Shown here one piece after another: positions 47,917-57,814 of a DNA stretch of 64,000 nucleotides (the first letter of the stretch is position 1; each line of letters opens with the position of its first letter). The DNA is from Acinetobacter haemolyticus CIP 64.3 = MTCC 9819 (GTDB taxonomy: Bacteria > Pseudomonadota > Gammaproteobacteria > Pseudomonadales > Moraxellaceae): NCBI RefSeq assembly GCF_000369065.1, contig NZ_KB849800.1, positions 547,673-611,672 on the forward strand. The letters are read 5' to 3'. The notes under the pieces are model-generated. The model was not told where the DNA came from. It saw nothing but the letters and a program-made list of their open reading frames with translations, and searched no databases. Both the position numbers and the translations under genes were made by a program.

Positions 47917-49644
47917 ATGAAGCCAAATGATGTTGTTTCAGAACTGCCAAAGAACCCGACACCGAATACGCATGCCTCTGTCGATAACGCGCAGCAAGAA
48001 CAACAGGCAGGCTTAGATTTTGTACGTCAGGTAATCACCGATGACCTAAAAGAAGGACGTACTCAAAAAGTTGTGACGCGTTTCCCCCCTGAGCCAAATG
48101 GTTATTTGCATATTGGTCATGTGAAAGCAATTTGTCTTAACTTTGGCGTCGCTGAAGAATTTGACGGTTTATGTAATCTACGTTTTGATGATACAAATCC
48201 TGATGCCGAAGAACAAGAATACGTTGATGGTATTGCCAATGATGTGAAATGGTTAGGTTTTAACTGGAATGGTGAACCTCGCTACGCTTCAGGATATTTT
48301 GATCAACTTTATGCATGGGCTGTTCAACTAATTGAACAAGGTGATGCTTATGTGGATTTGCAATCTCCTGAAGAAATTAAGCTGAATCGTGGTAATTTCG
48401 TTGAGCCTGGAAAAAATTCGCCGTATCGTGATGCAACCGTTGAGGAGAACTTAGCGCGTTTTGAACAAATGCGTAATGGTGAAATCCAAGAGGGCGGTGC
48501 TGTATTGCGTGCCAAAATCGATATGGCAAGTCCAAATGTCCATATGCGTGATCCAATTTTGTATCGTGTATTGCATTCCGAACATCACCAAACAGGTGAT
48601 AAGTGGAAAATATACCCAATGTATGACTATGCTCATCCATTGTCTGATGCAATTGAAGGAATTACCCATTCACTCTGTACTTTGGAGTTCCAAGATCATC
48701 GCCCATTTTATGACTGGATTGTTGAGAAAGTTCACTCAAAAGCTGTTCCACGTCAGTATGAATCTTCGCGTTTAAATATTGATTATACTATTACCTCAAA
48801 ACGTAAATTACGTAAATTGGTCGAAGGTGGTTATGTAAATGGCTGGGATGACCCACGTATGCCTACTGTTGTGGGTATGCGTCGCCGTGGTTTTACAGCA
48901 GAAGGTTTACGTGATTTCTGTAAGCGTGTTGGTGTTTCTAAAACTGATGGGATTGTCGATGTGGCAATGCTTGAATTCTGCATACGTCAGTCTCTAGAAA
49001 ATACTGCTGCGCGTGGTATGGCGGTACTTGATCCATTGAAAGTGACGTTAACCAATTTACCTGAAGAATTAGATTTAACACATAAACGTCATCCGAATGT
49101 CGATATGGGTGAGCGTGTGATTCCTTTAACTCGTGAGCTTTATATTGATCGTAAAGATTTTGAAGAAGTTCCACCAAAAGGATTTAAACGTTTGATTCCT
49201 GAGGGTGAGGTTCGTTTACGTCATGCTTATGTGATCAAATGCGATGAAGTCATCAAAGATGCAAATGGTGAAGTCATTGAACTGAAATGTTCAATTGATC
49301 CTGATACATTGGGTAAAAATCCTGAAGGTCGTAAAGTAAAAGGTGTGATCCATTGGGTATCTGCGACAAAAGGCGTTCCTGCTGAGGTTCGTATTTATGA
49401 TCGTTTATTTACTGAAGCTGCGCCAGATGCAGACGATGATTTCCTGGCAAATCTAAATCCTGAATCATTGAAAGTGGTACAAGCGGTGATTGAACCAGCT
49501 TTGGCACAAGCAAAACCTGAAGATCGTTTCCAGTTTGAACGTGAGGGTTACTTTGTTGCAGATCAATATGATCATCAGGCTGAGAAGCCAGTCTTTAACC
49601 GTATTCTTGATTTAAAAGATAGTTTTAAAGTTGAGAAAAAATAA
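47917..49644 (+). CDS. glnS: Glutaminyl-tRNA synthetase
   Basis: GlnRS charges tRNA-Gln directly. The 575-residue class I enzyme has the HIGH motif in [22 protein letters not shown], the conserved [11 protein letters not shown] block, the KMSKS-like loop SKRKLRKLV, and a full anticodon-binding C-terminus. The open frame reaches back to 47869, but the family starts near MKPNDVVSE, so ATG 47917 is preferred; the ribosome site (AAGAAG) is distant. The first 40 residues are an extended Pro/Gln/Asn-rich region before the catalytic domain. Confidence 0.95.
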   Translation: MKPNDVVSELPKNPTPNTHASVDNAQQEQQAGLDFVRQVITDDLKEGRTQKVVTRFPPEPNGYLHIGHVKAICLNFGVAEEFDGLCNLRFDDTNPDAEEQEYVDGIANDVKWLGFNWNGEPRYASGYFDQLYAWAVQLIEQGDAYVDLQSPEEIKLNRGNFVEPGKNSPYRDATVEENLARFEQMRNGEIQEGGAVLRAKIDMASPNVHMRDPILYRVLHSEHHQTGDKWKIYPMYDYAHPLSDAIEGITHSLCTLEFQDHRPFYDWIVEKVHSKAVPRQYESSRLNIDYTITSKRKLRKLVEGGYVNGWDDPRMPTVVGMRRRGFTAEGLRDFCKRVGVSKTDGIVDVAMLEFCIRQSLENTAARGMAVLDPLKVTLTNLPEELDLTHKRHPNVDMGERVIPLTRELYIDRKDFEEVPPKGFKRLIPEGEVRLRHAYVIKCDEVIKDANGEVIELKCSIDPDTLGKNPEGRKVKGVIHWVSATKGVPAEVRIYDRLFTEAAPDADDDFLANLNPESLKVVQAVIEPALAQAKPEDRFQFEREGYFVADQYDHQAEKPVFNRILDLKDSFKVEKK

Positions 49645-49682
49645 GCTTAAATTTATTTTGGAGCGAGACTTCGTTATCTAAT

Positions 49683-49711
49683 AAAAAGCCCAATTTGTAA
49701 TTGGGCTTTTT
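49683..49711. terminator. Bidirectional terminator between glnS and the small membrane peptide
   Basis: AAAAAGCCCAATT / AATTGGGCTTTTT with a 3-base loop gives T-runs in both directions. It serves glnS on the plus strand, and it also lies 6 bases past the stop of the candidate peptide gene on the minus strand. Confidence 0.88.
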
Positions 49712-49716
49712 GCATT

Positions 49717-49818
49717 TTAGGGATTTAGATAAAAGTAGATCACAAGAAAAATAAGTAGCACTGTTGATGCGATTAAATATGTATTAATCGTATGAAAACT
49801 CTTGAGAAACTTCAGCAT
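49717..49818 (-). CDS. Candidate 33-residue single-pass membrane peptide
   Basis: ATG 49818 follows an AGGTGGGTG ribosome site by about 6 bases and opens 33 codons. The peptide has a basic, polar N-terminus (MLKFLKSFHTINTY) and one hydrophobic helix of about 17 residues (LIASTVLLIFLVIYFYL) ending in NP. A bidirectional terminator begins 6 bases past its stop, and an AT-rich promoter-like stretch lies upstream. This layout of ribosome site, transmembrane peptide and terminator is that of small membrane proteins that modulate larger complexes or envelope stress. It is not recognised by sequence and is unproved. Confidence 0.5.
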   Translation of the reverse strand: MLKFLKSFHTINTYLIASTVLLIFLVIYFYLNP

Positions 49819-50071
49819 AACTATCACCCACCTACGCAAATAAACAAAATGCAAAAACATATAATGTTTATATTCTATTGTTTATTATAAAATTTTTTCA
49901 AATTATCTTGTGGGTGCTTGATGTGTTTCATGTGTATGTTATGTAATCTAAGCTTAACAAATGTAATATTTTAAGGTTTTTTCCAACAGTATTAATTTTT
50001 ATGATTGGTTTTATAGATTTTATTTAAAATTGAGCAAGTTCATCAAAGTTAACTTGCTCAAGCCGAGAATA

Positions 50072-50788
50072 TTACATCACAGTGATCTGACTAAGAAATT
50101 TTTGAATGACGTGTTGTGCCTTATGTTCTAATTGCAAAGCGTAATTGAGATTTTCTGCTCTAAGTTTAGGAATTGATAAACCTGCTTGGCGAATTTCACA
50201 GGTATGGCCAATCAACCACTTTTCAAAACTTTCTTCTGTAATTTCTATATGAAACTGAAGTGCTAAAATATTATTTCCAATTGAAAAGGCTTGATTTGGA
50301 TAGATAGCAGAACTGGCAAGCAGGGTGCTATTGTCAGGTAAATCAAAAGTATCGCCGTGCCAGTGTAAAACTTCAATCTTTTCAAGTGTAGCTAAGGGAT
50401 TGTCTGCACTTGGTTTGATTTCTAACGGACTCCAACCAATTTCTTTTTGATGGCCTGCATAAACTTTTGCACCCAGCGCATGTGCAATCAGTTGTGCGCC
50501 TAAGCAGATACCGAGCGTTGGTTTGTTGGCTTTTAAGCGTTGTTTTAAACCTGCTATTTCATCAATAAGAAAAGGGTAGTCTTCAGTTTCATAAACCCCA
50601 ATTGGTCCACCTAAAACAATGGTTAAACCTTCATAATTAAGTGCGGGTGTAAGGTCATCAACACCCGCTTCAAAATAACGGACACGAAAACCGAGTCGGT
50701 AAAACAGATCTTCTAGTGAACCTAAATCTTCAAAAGCGAGATGTTGAATGGCATAAATTGTTTTAGGCAGTGTTGTCTCAAAGCTCAT
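50072..50788 (-). CDS. Class I glutamine amidotransferase
   Basis: A 238-residue stand-alone GATase1 domain of the GMP-synthase-like (YfeJ-type) subgroup. The nucleophile Cys is in TLGICLGAQLIAHALG, and the His-Glu pair is in LQFHIEITEESFEKW, so the triad is complete. Such proteins hydrolyse gamma-glutamyl amides. It lies downstream of eutC on the same strand, 168 bases apart. A role in removing glutamate from gamma-glutamyl-ethanolamine is an inference by position. ATG 50788 is chosen over 50833 because it follows GAAGAAAT and starts the globular domain. Confidence 0.85.
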   Translation of the reverse strand: MSFETTLPKTIYAIQHLAFEDLGSLEDLFYRLGFRVRYFEAGVDDLTPALNYEGLTIVLGGPIGVYETEDYPFLIDEIAGLKQRLKANKPTLGICLGAQLIAHALGAKVYAGHQKEIGWSPLEIKPSADNPLATLEKIEVLHWHGDTFDLPDNSTLLASSAIYPNQAFSIGNNILALQFHIEITEESFEKWLIGHTCEIRQAGLSIPKLRAENLNYALQLEHKAQHVIQKFLSQITVM

Positions 50789-50955
50789 GGATATTATTTC
50801 TTCGGATAGATAGGTTTTGGGGCTATTTTTCAAGGCAATCAGTCTGAGTTATCTTTCCAGTCAGACTGAAGTAAGCCATAGTGTAGCAAATCATGAAATT
50901 GATTTGACCAAAAAACTACCTTTCAATAATAAATAGCGCGTTTGATTAAATGTTA

Positions 50956-51768
50956 TTAAAAAAGAAGTCTCGTTGGACTCATTGTTTGAACTTCTGGTAC
51001 TTGATGTTCATCTTTTAAGTCAACGCCTGATAAACCAAGTCGTTTTGATTCTTTCATTAAGTTCATCAGACGTTGTGTGGCAACTGGAATACTCAAACCT
51101 GCTGGGCGAACATTCGAAATACAATTACGTTGTGAATCGAGGCATCCTGTATGAGCATGCCATGTGTAGTAAATCCCCATGCTATCAGGTGAACTAAGAC
51201 CTGGACGTTCTCCAATTAGCATGACCAACATCGAAGCTTTAAAGATTTGAGCAACATCATCGCCCAAGGCAACTCGGCTACCTGTTGCTAGAATAATTGG
51301 CGCAAGTCGCCAATCTTGTTGCTGAATATATTTGTTTAGAGACAAAATAAAAGGGACCGCATTTGCTTCAATTGCACGTGCAGAAAGTCCATCACCTACA
51401 ACGATGCATACATCATAAGGTTGTGCATCTTTGAATTGTGCCATGAGCTGTTGTTTGGAACGCTCACACAGTTGTCGACCGAGATCCGGTCGTTTTAGAT
51501 AAATTTCTTTATTTTGAGCATTGCTACTTACATGAATGCTTTGAAGTGAGTTGTTTTGTAATTGTTCAGATAAATAGGTTGTATCTAAGCTCTGATAGAC
51601 TGCATCTTGTGCTTGAGCATGTGATAGCTGAAATTCCAGTAATGCTTGTGTCGGTATGCTACAACCTGCACGACCAAGTGCGATTCGCGCATCCGTAAAT
51701 TGTTTAAGTTTTTCCCACTGATCTTGGTGTAAATGCGTAGGATAATGTACGTCACGATTAAGTTTCAT
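50956..51768 (-). CDS. eutC: Ethanolamine ammonia-lyase small subunit
   Basis: EutC is the light chain of the adenosylcobalamin-dependent lyase that splits ethanolamine into acetaldehyde and ammonia. The 270-residue protein shows the family blocks DARIALGRAGCSIPTQALLEFQLSHAQAQDAV, IVVGDGLSARAIEANA, MLIGERPGLSSPDSMGIYYTW and NCISNVRPAGLSIPVA. The open frame extends upstream into eutB to 51840, but AGGAGAATATCG precedes ATG 51768, just after the eutB stop. Structural work assigns it to the B12-binding interface. Confidence 0.95.
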   Translation of the reverse strand: MKLNRDVHYPTHLHQDQWEKLKQFTDARIALGRAGCSIPTQALLEFQLSHAQAQDAVYQSLDTTYLSEQLQNNSLQSIHVSSNAQNKEIYLKRPDLGRQLCERSKQQLMAQFKDAQPYDVCIVVGDGLSARAIEANAVPFILSLNKYIQQQDWRLAPIILATGSRVALGDDVAQIFKASMLVMLIGERPGLSSPDSMGIYYTWHAHTGCLDSQRNCISNVRPAGLSIPVATQRLMNLMKESKRLGLSGVDLKDEHQVPEVQTMSPTRLLF

Positions 51769-51778
51769 CGATATTCTC

Positions 51779-53164
51779 CTAATGCATGAGTAAACGTGAA
51801 AATTTCTCTGGCATATGATCAGACCAGTGAATTTTTGCATGTTGTTGTTTAAAAATACCTTGTTGTTCTAACCATGCAGCAAACTCAGGGGCAGGTTTTA
51901 AACCTAATAATTGCCTTAAATACAAAGCATCGTGAAATGAAGTAGTTTGATAATTCAGCATGACATCATCAGAGCCGGGGATCCCCATTATGAAATTAAG
52001 TCCTGCTGCTCCAAACAAAGTGAGTAATACATCCATATCATTTTGATCTGCATCAGCATGGTTGGTGTAGCAAATATCACAACCCATCGGTAAGCCGAGT
52101 AATTTTCCACAAAAATGATCTTCTAAGCCTGCTCGGATAATTTGTTTGCCGTTGTAGAGATATTCAGGACCAATAAAACCAACGACGGTATTTACAAGAA
52201 GGGGGTTATATTTTCGTGCAACGGCATAAGCACGTGTTTCGAGTGTTTGTTGATCGACACCATGATGAGCATTACTAGATAAAGCACTGCCTTGTCCTGT
52301 TTCAAAGTACATGACATTTTGTCCTAAAGTACCTCGATTTAGTGCTAATGTTGCTTCATAACCTTCTTGTAATAGTTCCAGTGAAATACCAAACCCTTCG
52401 TTGGCACGTTGTGTTCCTGCAATTGATTGAAACATCAAATCAATCGGCACATTTTTCTCAGCCAGTTGAATACCTGAGCTGATATGTGTAAGTACGCAGG
52501 ATTGGGTTGGAATTTGATATTCTTGAATAACATGATCGATGAGTTTTAATAACTCTGCTAGATTATGCAAATTGTCTGTAGCAGGATTAATTCCAATTAC
52601 TGCATCACCATTACCGTACATTAAACCATCTAGAATACTGGCTGAAATGCCCAGTACATCATCAGTGGGATGGTTGGGTTGTAAGCGGGTAGAGAGGTGT
52701 CCTTTGAGTCCAATGGTATTGCGGAACTGGGTGATGACTTCACATTTGCTGGCTACATAAATCAAATCTTGATTGCGCATGATTTTGCTTACAGCAGCCA
52801 CCATTTCTGGTGTAAGTCCAGAAGAAAGATTGGATAATGTTTCAGTGGTCGCGTGTTCGCCAAGTAACCAATTTCTAAAGTCACCGACTGTGAAATGTGA
52901 AATTGGAGCAAAAGCATTCTGATTGTGTTCATCAATGATTAATCGTGTAATCTCGTCTATGTCGTAATCGACCACAGTTTCATTGAGAAATGTTTTAAGT
53001 GGTACATCAGCCAAAGCCATTTGTGCAGCAACGCGTTCAGTTGCATCCAGTGCAGCAATTCCTGCTAACTCATCGCCAGAGCGTAAAGGTGTTGCTTTTG
53101 CCATGAGCGTCTTCAAATCAGCAAAGTGGTATTGCTGATTGGCAACCATAATTCGATAGCTCAT
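51779..53164 (-). CDS. eutB: Ethanolamine ammonia-lyase large subunit
   Basis: The 461-residue heavy chain forms the TIM barrel where ethanolamine is bound. Recognised blocks include KATPLRSGDELAGIAALDATERVAAQMALADVPL, SRLQPNHPTDD-type LQPNHPTDDVLGI, GDAVIGINPATDNLHNLAELLKLIDHVI and GIPGSDDVMLNYQTTSFHDALYLRQLLGLKPAPEF. The enzyme needs adenosylcobalamin. No EutA reactivase, microcompartment shell genes or EutR regulator lies in this window. It ends 10 bases before the eutC start. Confidence 0.96.
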   Translation of the reverse strand: MSYRIMVANQQYHFADLKTLMAKATPLRSGDELAGIAALDATERVAAQMALADVPLKTFLNETVVDYDIDEITRLIIDEHNQNAFAPISHFTVGDFRNWLLGEHATTETLSNLSSGLTPEMVAAVSKIMRNQDLIYVASKCEVITQFRNTIGLKGHLSTRLQPNHPTDDVLGISASILDGLMYGNGDAVIGINPATDNLHNLAELLKLIDHVIQEYQIPTQSCVLTHISSGIQLAEKNVPIDLMFQSIAGTQRANEGFGISLELLQEGYEATLALNRGTLGQNVMYFETGQGSALSSNAHHGVDQQTLETRAYAVARKYNPLLVNTVVGFIGPEYLYNGKQIIRAGLEDHFCGKLLGLPMGCDICYTNHADADQNDMDVLLTLFGAAGLNFIMGIPGSDDVMLNYQTTSFHDALYLRQLLGLKPAPEFAAWLEQQGIFKQQHAKIHWSDHMPEKFSRLLMH

Positions 53165-53181
53165 TGTGATTCCTTATTTTA

Positions 53182-54618
53182 TTAGGTTTGTTCTTCTGCT
53201 GCTTTGATATTGGCAAACTCTTCTTCTGGCGTACCTTTAATTAAATGATAACGGCTGTAGAATAAAAAGTAAGCAACAAAGCAGGCATAGATTGCCGCAG
53301 CGATAAACCAAATTTTAGGATTAACAAGGAAACCAGCAACTACTGCCCCAATTGCTAGAAGTAAGGCGATGCTTGAAGTAAAAATACCACCAGGTGTTTT
53401 GTAGGGGCGCGGCATATGAGGTTTTGATAAACGTAATTTGATATGTGCCAAAAGCATCAGTACATAGGAAATGGTCGCACCAAACACCGCAATTAAAATG
53501 AGTGAGTCACCTTCACGGCTAAGTGAAAGAAAAAAGCCAATAATGCCCGGAATAATAATAGCCAAATAAGGTGCTTTATTTTTATTCGTAAGGGATAGTG
53601 AGGTTGGCAAATATCCAGCACGGGAGAGCGCAAAAATTTGACGCGAATAAGCATAGATAATCGAGAAAAAGCTTGCTATTAATCCCGCCAAGCCAACGAA
53701 GTTTACAAAAGTCGCAAGCCATGTTCCTGTTCCATATACTTTCGTTAGTGCATCAACTAAAGGTGCATCTGAGTTTTGTAATGTGCTTGCACCAGCAGCT
53801 CCAGCACCTAAGACTAAGATCAAGATTGCGAAGGTTGTTAAAATTAACATCGCGCCAATGAGTCCTCGAGGTAATGATTTTGCTGGATCTTTTGCTTCTT
53901 CTGCTGCGAGTGGAACCCCCTCAACAGCAAGAAAAAACCAAATTGCAAAAGGAACAGCTGCCCAAATACCTAAATAGCCGTGTGGGAGAAAAGCACTTGC
54001 ACCTGTCGCCACGCCAGCTGGAATATCAAATAAATTTTGTGCTTTAAAGTGTGGCGCCATTGCAGCAACAAAAACCAAAAGGGCGATGACTGCTACTGAG
54101 GTAATAACAAACATGATTTTTAGCGCTTCACCTGCGCCTTTTAAATGAATGCCCATAAAGATCAAATAACAGCTCAAATACACCATCCAACCATTCAGAC
54201 CAAACAGTGACTCACAGTAACCACCAATAAAAACAGCAATCGCAGCTGGAGCAATCGAATATTCAATTAAAATAGCTGTACCTGTCAGATAACCACCGAA
54301 TGGACCGAAAGCTGCTCGTGCAAAACTGTAACCTCCACCTGCAGTCGGCATCATGGTCGACATTTCCGACATAGATAGACATAAACACAGATACATGATT
54401 GCGACTAGAATTGTCGCAACAAATAGGCCACCCCAGCCACCTTGGGCTATGCCAAAATTCCAGCCCGCAAAATCACCCGAAATAACATAGGCAACACCTA
54501 AACCAATGAGGAGAAGCCAACCAACTGTACCTTGTTTGAGTTGACGCTGAGAAAAATACTCAGTCGATGAAATATCTGCACTTGTTGATGTGGTTGATAC
54601 AGTGTTTGCATGGTCCAT
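53182..54618 (-). CDS. eat: Ethanolamine permease
   Basis: A 478-residue APC-superfamily transporter with about twelve membrane helices. The N-terminus LKQGTVGWLLLIGLGVAYVISGDFAGWNFGIAQGGWGGLF and the segment PTAGGGYSFARAAFGPFGGYLTGTAILIEY match ethanolamine permeases of Pseudomonas and Acinetobacter. It imports ethanolamine for EutBC, which follows after 17 bases on the same strand. AGGAGTAAGATTGT precedes the ATG. The 276-base upstream gap holds its promoter. Confidence 0.92.
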   Translation of the reverse strand: MDHANTVSTTSTSADISSTEYFSQRQLKQGTVGWLLLIGLGVAYVISGDFAGWNFGIAQGGWGGLFVATILVAIMYLCLCLSMSEMSTMMPTAGGGYSFARAAFGPFGGYLTGTAILIEYSIAPAAIAVFIGGYCESLFGLNGWMVYLSCYLIFMGIHLKGAGEALKIMFVITSVAVIALLVFVAAMAPHFKAQNLFDIPAGVATGASAFLPHGYLGIWAAVPFAIWFFLAVEGVPLAAEEAKDPAKSLPRGLIGAMLILTTFAILILVLGAGAAGASTLQNSDAPLVDALTKVYGTGTWLATFVNFVGLAGLIASFFSIIYAYSRQIFALSRAGYLPTSLSLTNKNKAPYLAIIIPGIIGFFLSLSREGDSLILIAVFGATISYVLMLLAHIKLRLSKPHMPRPYKTPGGIFTSSIALLLAIGAVVAGFLVNPKIWFIAAAIYACFVAYFLFYSRYHLIKGTPEEEFANIKAAEEQT

Positions 54619-54845
54619 ACAATCTTACTCCTCAGAGTGAACATGTATCTAACAGTGCAAAAGTAATGCCTAAATTTAGAAATGCAGATTTTTTTAAAAT
54701 ATTTTTATTCCAAATGGTAAAAACAGATGTTTTTGACTTTTTATAGCTGAGTTTATAATCGTTATGAATCGTGGAATTTGCTTAAAAATAGATGCACTAA
54801 ATAAATTATATTTTATGTTGTTCTAAAATGGTGCGGAACAGCTGG

Positions 54846-54880
54846 AAAAAAGGAACTTCAAGACACATATGAAGTTCCTT
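54846..54880 (-). terminator. Terminator after the alpha/beta hydrolase gene
   Basis: The perfect stem AAGGAACTTC / GAAGTTCCTT with an 11-base loop is followed by TTTTTT on the minus strand, 15 bases past the hydrolase stop. The eat promoter lies beyond it. Confidence 0.85.
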
Positions 54881-54894
54881 GATGATTGATGGTA

Positions 54895-55860
54895 TCAGTT
54901 GATCTTTTGATCCAACCATTGGAAGAGTTGTTGATAAACCTCTGTTCGGACTGTTGGTGCAGACAGTACCAAATCATGCAAACCATTTTGAATAGCGAGA
55001 GTTTGTACGTCACCTTTCATTTTTTTTGCATTATGTGTCATATCTTTTATATCCAGAATGACATCACTTTGTTGCGCATCTACACCCCATTTTTTTGGGT
55101 ATTTAGATTGGTGCGAGTGCATAATCAGGGTTGGAACGTTGAGGTGGATACCATGGTGAATTTCTTTTTGCGCTTCATGAATCGCATGAACGAAGCATAA
55201 TCGGACAAACGGAACAGATTTTGGTTTCCAGTTTAAATTAAAGTCCCATTCACCATAAAATGCTTTGTGGAGGCTCGGTGTATACCACTGATTTAGACCA
55301 CTTGGGAACTTGGCATTGGGTAAGCGTTTTCCAACTTTACTGAGTAAAGGTATACCAACCTTTTTTTCAATAGTACTTTTATAAAAATCATAAAATGGAC
55401 TGTTTGCCCAGACTGCTTTGATTAGACGATGATCAGGGTAATGCGCTGCGTAGAGCGTTGTAATTAGTCCACCTGTCGAGTGACCTGCAAGTAGTACCTG
55501 ATTGTGATTTTCTTGACCAATGATTTCGAGTGCTTTGCTGATTTCTGCATCATATTCACGCAGATCTAAAACGTAATACAGTTTTTGATGTGGAAGTTTT
55601 GAACGTCCGTATTTTCTTAGATCAAGCGCATAGAAGTCATAACCTTGTTGGTTAAACTGTTCAGCCATTTCAGTTTGAAAAAAATAATCGGCGAAACCAT
55701 GAATATATAACACTGCTTTTTTTGTAGCTTGATTGGCTTTTTTACGTACCAATGTTGCAACTACTTTTCCATCATAATCATCAGCAAAATTTAAAGTCAG
55801 TTGTTGGTAATCATCACCGAGTATATCTGGTTGATAAGTATGTAGATTTAAGCTATTCAT
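54895..55860 (-). CDS. Alpha/beta-hydrolase (serine aminopeptidase S33-like lysophospholipase)
   Basis: The 321-residue soluble hydrolase has the nucleophile elbow AGHSTGG, the early oxyanion region VLYIHGFADYF, and a catalytic His in the C-terminal NGLHDLVLSAPTVR. It resembles the Hydrolase_4/monoacylglycerol lipase group, so the substrate is likely a small acyl ester. The frame is open to 55962, but ATG 55860 starts the fold; the upstream part encodes an odd hydrophobic stretch and may be untranslated. The gene is divergent from the PIF1-like helicase. Confidence 0.85.
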   Translation of the reverse strand: MNSLNLHTYQPDILGDDYQQLTLNFADDYDGKVVATLVRKKANQATKKAVLYIHGFADYFFQTEMAEQFNQQGYDFYALDLRKYGRSKLPHQKLYYVLDLREYDAEISKALEIIGQENHNQVLLAGHSTGGLITTLYAAHYPDHRLIKAVWANSPFYDFYKSTIEKKVGIPLLSKVGKRLPNAKFPSGLNQWYTPSLHKAFYGEWDFNLNWKPKSVPFVRLCFVHAIHEAQKEIHHGIHLNVPTLIMHSHQSKYPKKWGVDAQQSDVILDIKDMTHNAKKMKGDVQTLAIQNGLHDLVLSAPTVRTEVYQQLFQWLDQKIN

Positions 55861-56088
55861 TTTTATATTCAGCCCGAATTTATTTATAACCACCATAAAT
55901 GAAAAGACCAATATGTCAATGAAAATATAAGATCCAAAGGGTTCATAGCCATCAGTTGACACTTAGATGACAGAAAGTATTAGTCGATCAAAAATTTTAA
56001 AATACCCAAGCCAAGTTTTCTTGTTTGAGTTTTTATTTTTGGAAAAAAATCGTTAAGCTATGTGCTGTTGTTTTTGACTGATGAAATT

Positions 56089-57804
56089 ATGAAACAAGAG
56101 ACTGCACTGAAACTTTTAAAAGCTGGGGAAAATGTTTTTTTGACAGGTTCAGCAGGTGCAGGAAAAACCTATACGCTTAATCAATATATTCATTATCTAA
56201 AAGTGCGAAAAGTTCCCGTTGCAATTACGGCATCTACAGGGATTGCAGCAACTCATATGAATGGAATGACGATTCATACATGGGCGGGGATTGGAATTAA
56301 AGATAGTTTGAGTGATGATGATCTCAAGCGAATGAAAGAACGTAAATATTTAAAAGAGCATTTAGAAAATGCCCAAGTTCTGATTATTGATGAAATTTCC
56401 ATGCTGCATGCCAAGCAGCTTAATCTGGTCAATCAAGTATTGAAATATTTCAAAGAAAGCGATGAGGCTTTTGGTGGAATTCAGGTTATTGTGGCTGGCG
56501 ATTTCTTTCAGTTGCCGCCTGTAGGGCGTAATGGTGAAGCCAACCGCGATAAGTTTTGTTTTATGTCTGATGCTTGGGTTGAGGCGAAATTTAGAGTTTG
56601 TTATCTCACTGAACAGCATCGTCAAGACGATGAAATACTGAATCAGATCTTAAATGCGATTCGCGCTCAAAATATTCAGGCGGATCATATTCAGGCTTTA
56701 CAACAATCTCGTGATCAAGATATCGGGGATACCTTTACTCGGTTATATACCCATAATATGGATGTAGATAATATCAATTATCAACATTTAAATGAGATAG
56801 ACACTGAAAGCCATCAATTCAATGCTGTGCTAGATGGCAATGAGAAGCTCATCGAAACCTTAAAATCCTCTGTGCGTGCACCTGAAGAGCTGAGCTTGAA
56901 AAAAAACGCCAAAGTTATGTTTGTTAAAAACAATTTTGATATGGGATATATCAATGGCAGTTTAGGTGAGGTCATTGGTTTTGAGGAAGATGATCAACAA
57001 GGGTTGCTCCCTAAAGTCAAGTTAACGGATGGGACAACTTTGTTGGTGGAACCTGAAACGTGGTCTATTGAAAACGAAGCAGGTAAAGCAATCGCAAGCT
57101 TTCAACAAATTCCTTTGCGTTTGGCTTGGGCGATTACCATTCATAAAAGTCAAGGTATGACGCTTGAAGCTGCTGAAATCAATTTAACGCATACTTTTGA
57201 GAAAGGTCAGGGCTATGTGGCACTGTCTCGATTAAAATCGCTAAGTGGACTTAGATTACTTGGATTTAATCAGCAGGCGTTAGAGTTGGATAGTTTGGCG
57301 ATAAAAGCAGACCGCCGTTTTCAGGAGTTATCCACGGAAGCCGAAGCAAATTTTGAAAATGTCGATTTAACAACGCAGCATAATGCATTTATTCGTCATT
57401 GTGGCGGTACCTTAAATACAACCGAAATTGCACGCAATGAAAAGAAATTGTCCAAAAGTGGTACGAAGCAAAATTATGCAACCGCGACTTTAGATGAAAC
57501 GAGAGCTTTGTTTGAGGGTGGCTATGAGATCGAAGACATTGCACATGAGCGTGGATTAACCCCTGCGACGATTATTAATCATTTGGCGCGTTTGCATAAA
57601 GAACAAGCTTTGGATATTTCTGTTGCACATCCCGGCGATGAAGTGGTGGAAGAAGTGCGCAAGATTTATAAACGTTTGCATAAACGTAAGAATCCCGAGC
57701 ATTTTACCGATGATGGTGCGATCAAGTTACGCCCAATTGTAGAGGCAACGAGTCCTAGAATGTCTTATGACCAAGTTCGATTAGCTTTGTTATTTGTTGA
57801 GTAA
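56089..57804 (+). CDS. PIF1/RecD2-like superfamily 1 helicase with C-terminal HTH
   Basis: A 571-residue ATPase. The helicase motifs are GSAGAGKTYTLNQY (Walker A), VLIIDEISMLHAKQL (Walker B), VAGDFFQLPPV, LTEQHRQDDEIL, the YINGSLGEVIGFEED SH3-like loop, AWAITIHKSQGMTLEAAEI and YVALSRLKSLSGLRLLGF. A C-terminal helix-turn-helix (about 480-520, EIEDIAHERGLTPATIINHLARL) resembles HTH_40/RQC-like domains. PIF1-family helicases unwind G-quadruplexes, R-loops and stalled forks. The frame is open to 56062, but ATG 56089 starts the core. Its stop overlaps the following tautomerase leader. Confidence 0.92.
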   Translation: MKQETALKLLKAGENVFLTGSAGAGKTYTLNQYIHYLKVRKVPVAITASTGIAATHMNGMTIHTWAGIGIKDSLSDDDLKRMKERKYLKEHLENAQVLIIDEISMLHAKQLNLVNQVLKYFKESDEAFGGIQVIVAGDFFQLPPVGRNGEANRDKFCFMSDAWVEAKFRVCYLTEQHRQDDEILNQILNAIRAQNIQADHIQALQQSRDQDIGDTFTRLYTHNMDVDNINYQHLNEIDTESHQFNAVLDGNEKLIETLKSSVRAPEELSLKKNAKVMFVKNNFDMGYINGSLGEVIGFEEDDQQGLLPKVKLTDGTTLLVEPETWSIENEAGKAIASFQQIPLRLAWAITIHKSQGMTLEAAEINLTHTFEKGQGYVALSRLKSLSGLRLLGFNQQALELDSLAIKADRRFQELSTEAEANFENVDLTTQHNAFIRHCGGTLNTTEIARNEKKLSKSGTKQNYATATLDETRALFEGGYEIEDIAHERGLTPATIINHLARLHKEQALDISVAHPGDEVVEEVRKIYKRLHKRKNPEHFTDDGAIKLRPIVEATSPRMSYDQVRLALLFVE

Positions 57805-57814
57805 GGGGAATACA

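Larger units (their letters stand above)
49645..50071. other. glnS to amidotransferase intergenic region
   Basis: These 427 bases hold a bidirectional terminator (49683-49711), a candidate 33-codon membrane-peptide gene on the minus strand (49717-49818), and about 250 bases of very AT-rich sequence. The AT-rich part contains a TTGAAA and TATAAT/TAGAAT-like cluster suitable as its promoter. No other feature is visible. Confidence 0.5.

Noticed and set aside
54619..54845. Sigma-54 type promoter before eat (GG and GC pairs near 54770)
   Set aside because: The GG-to-GC spacing is too short and the match is on the opposite strand from eat.
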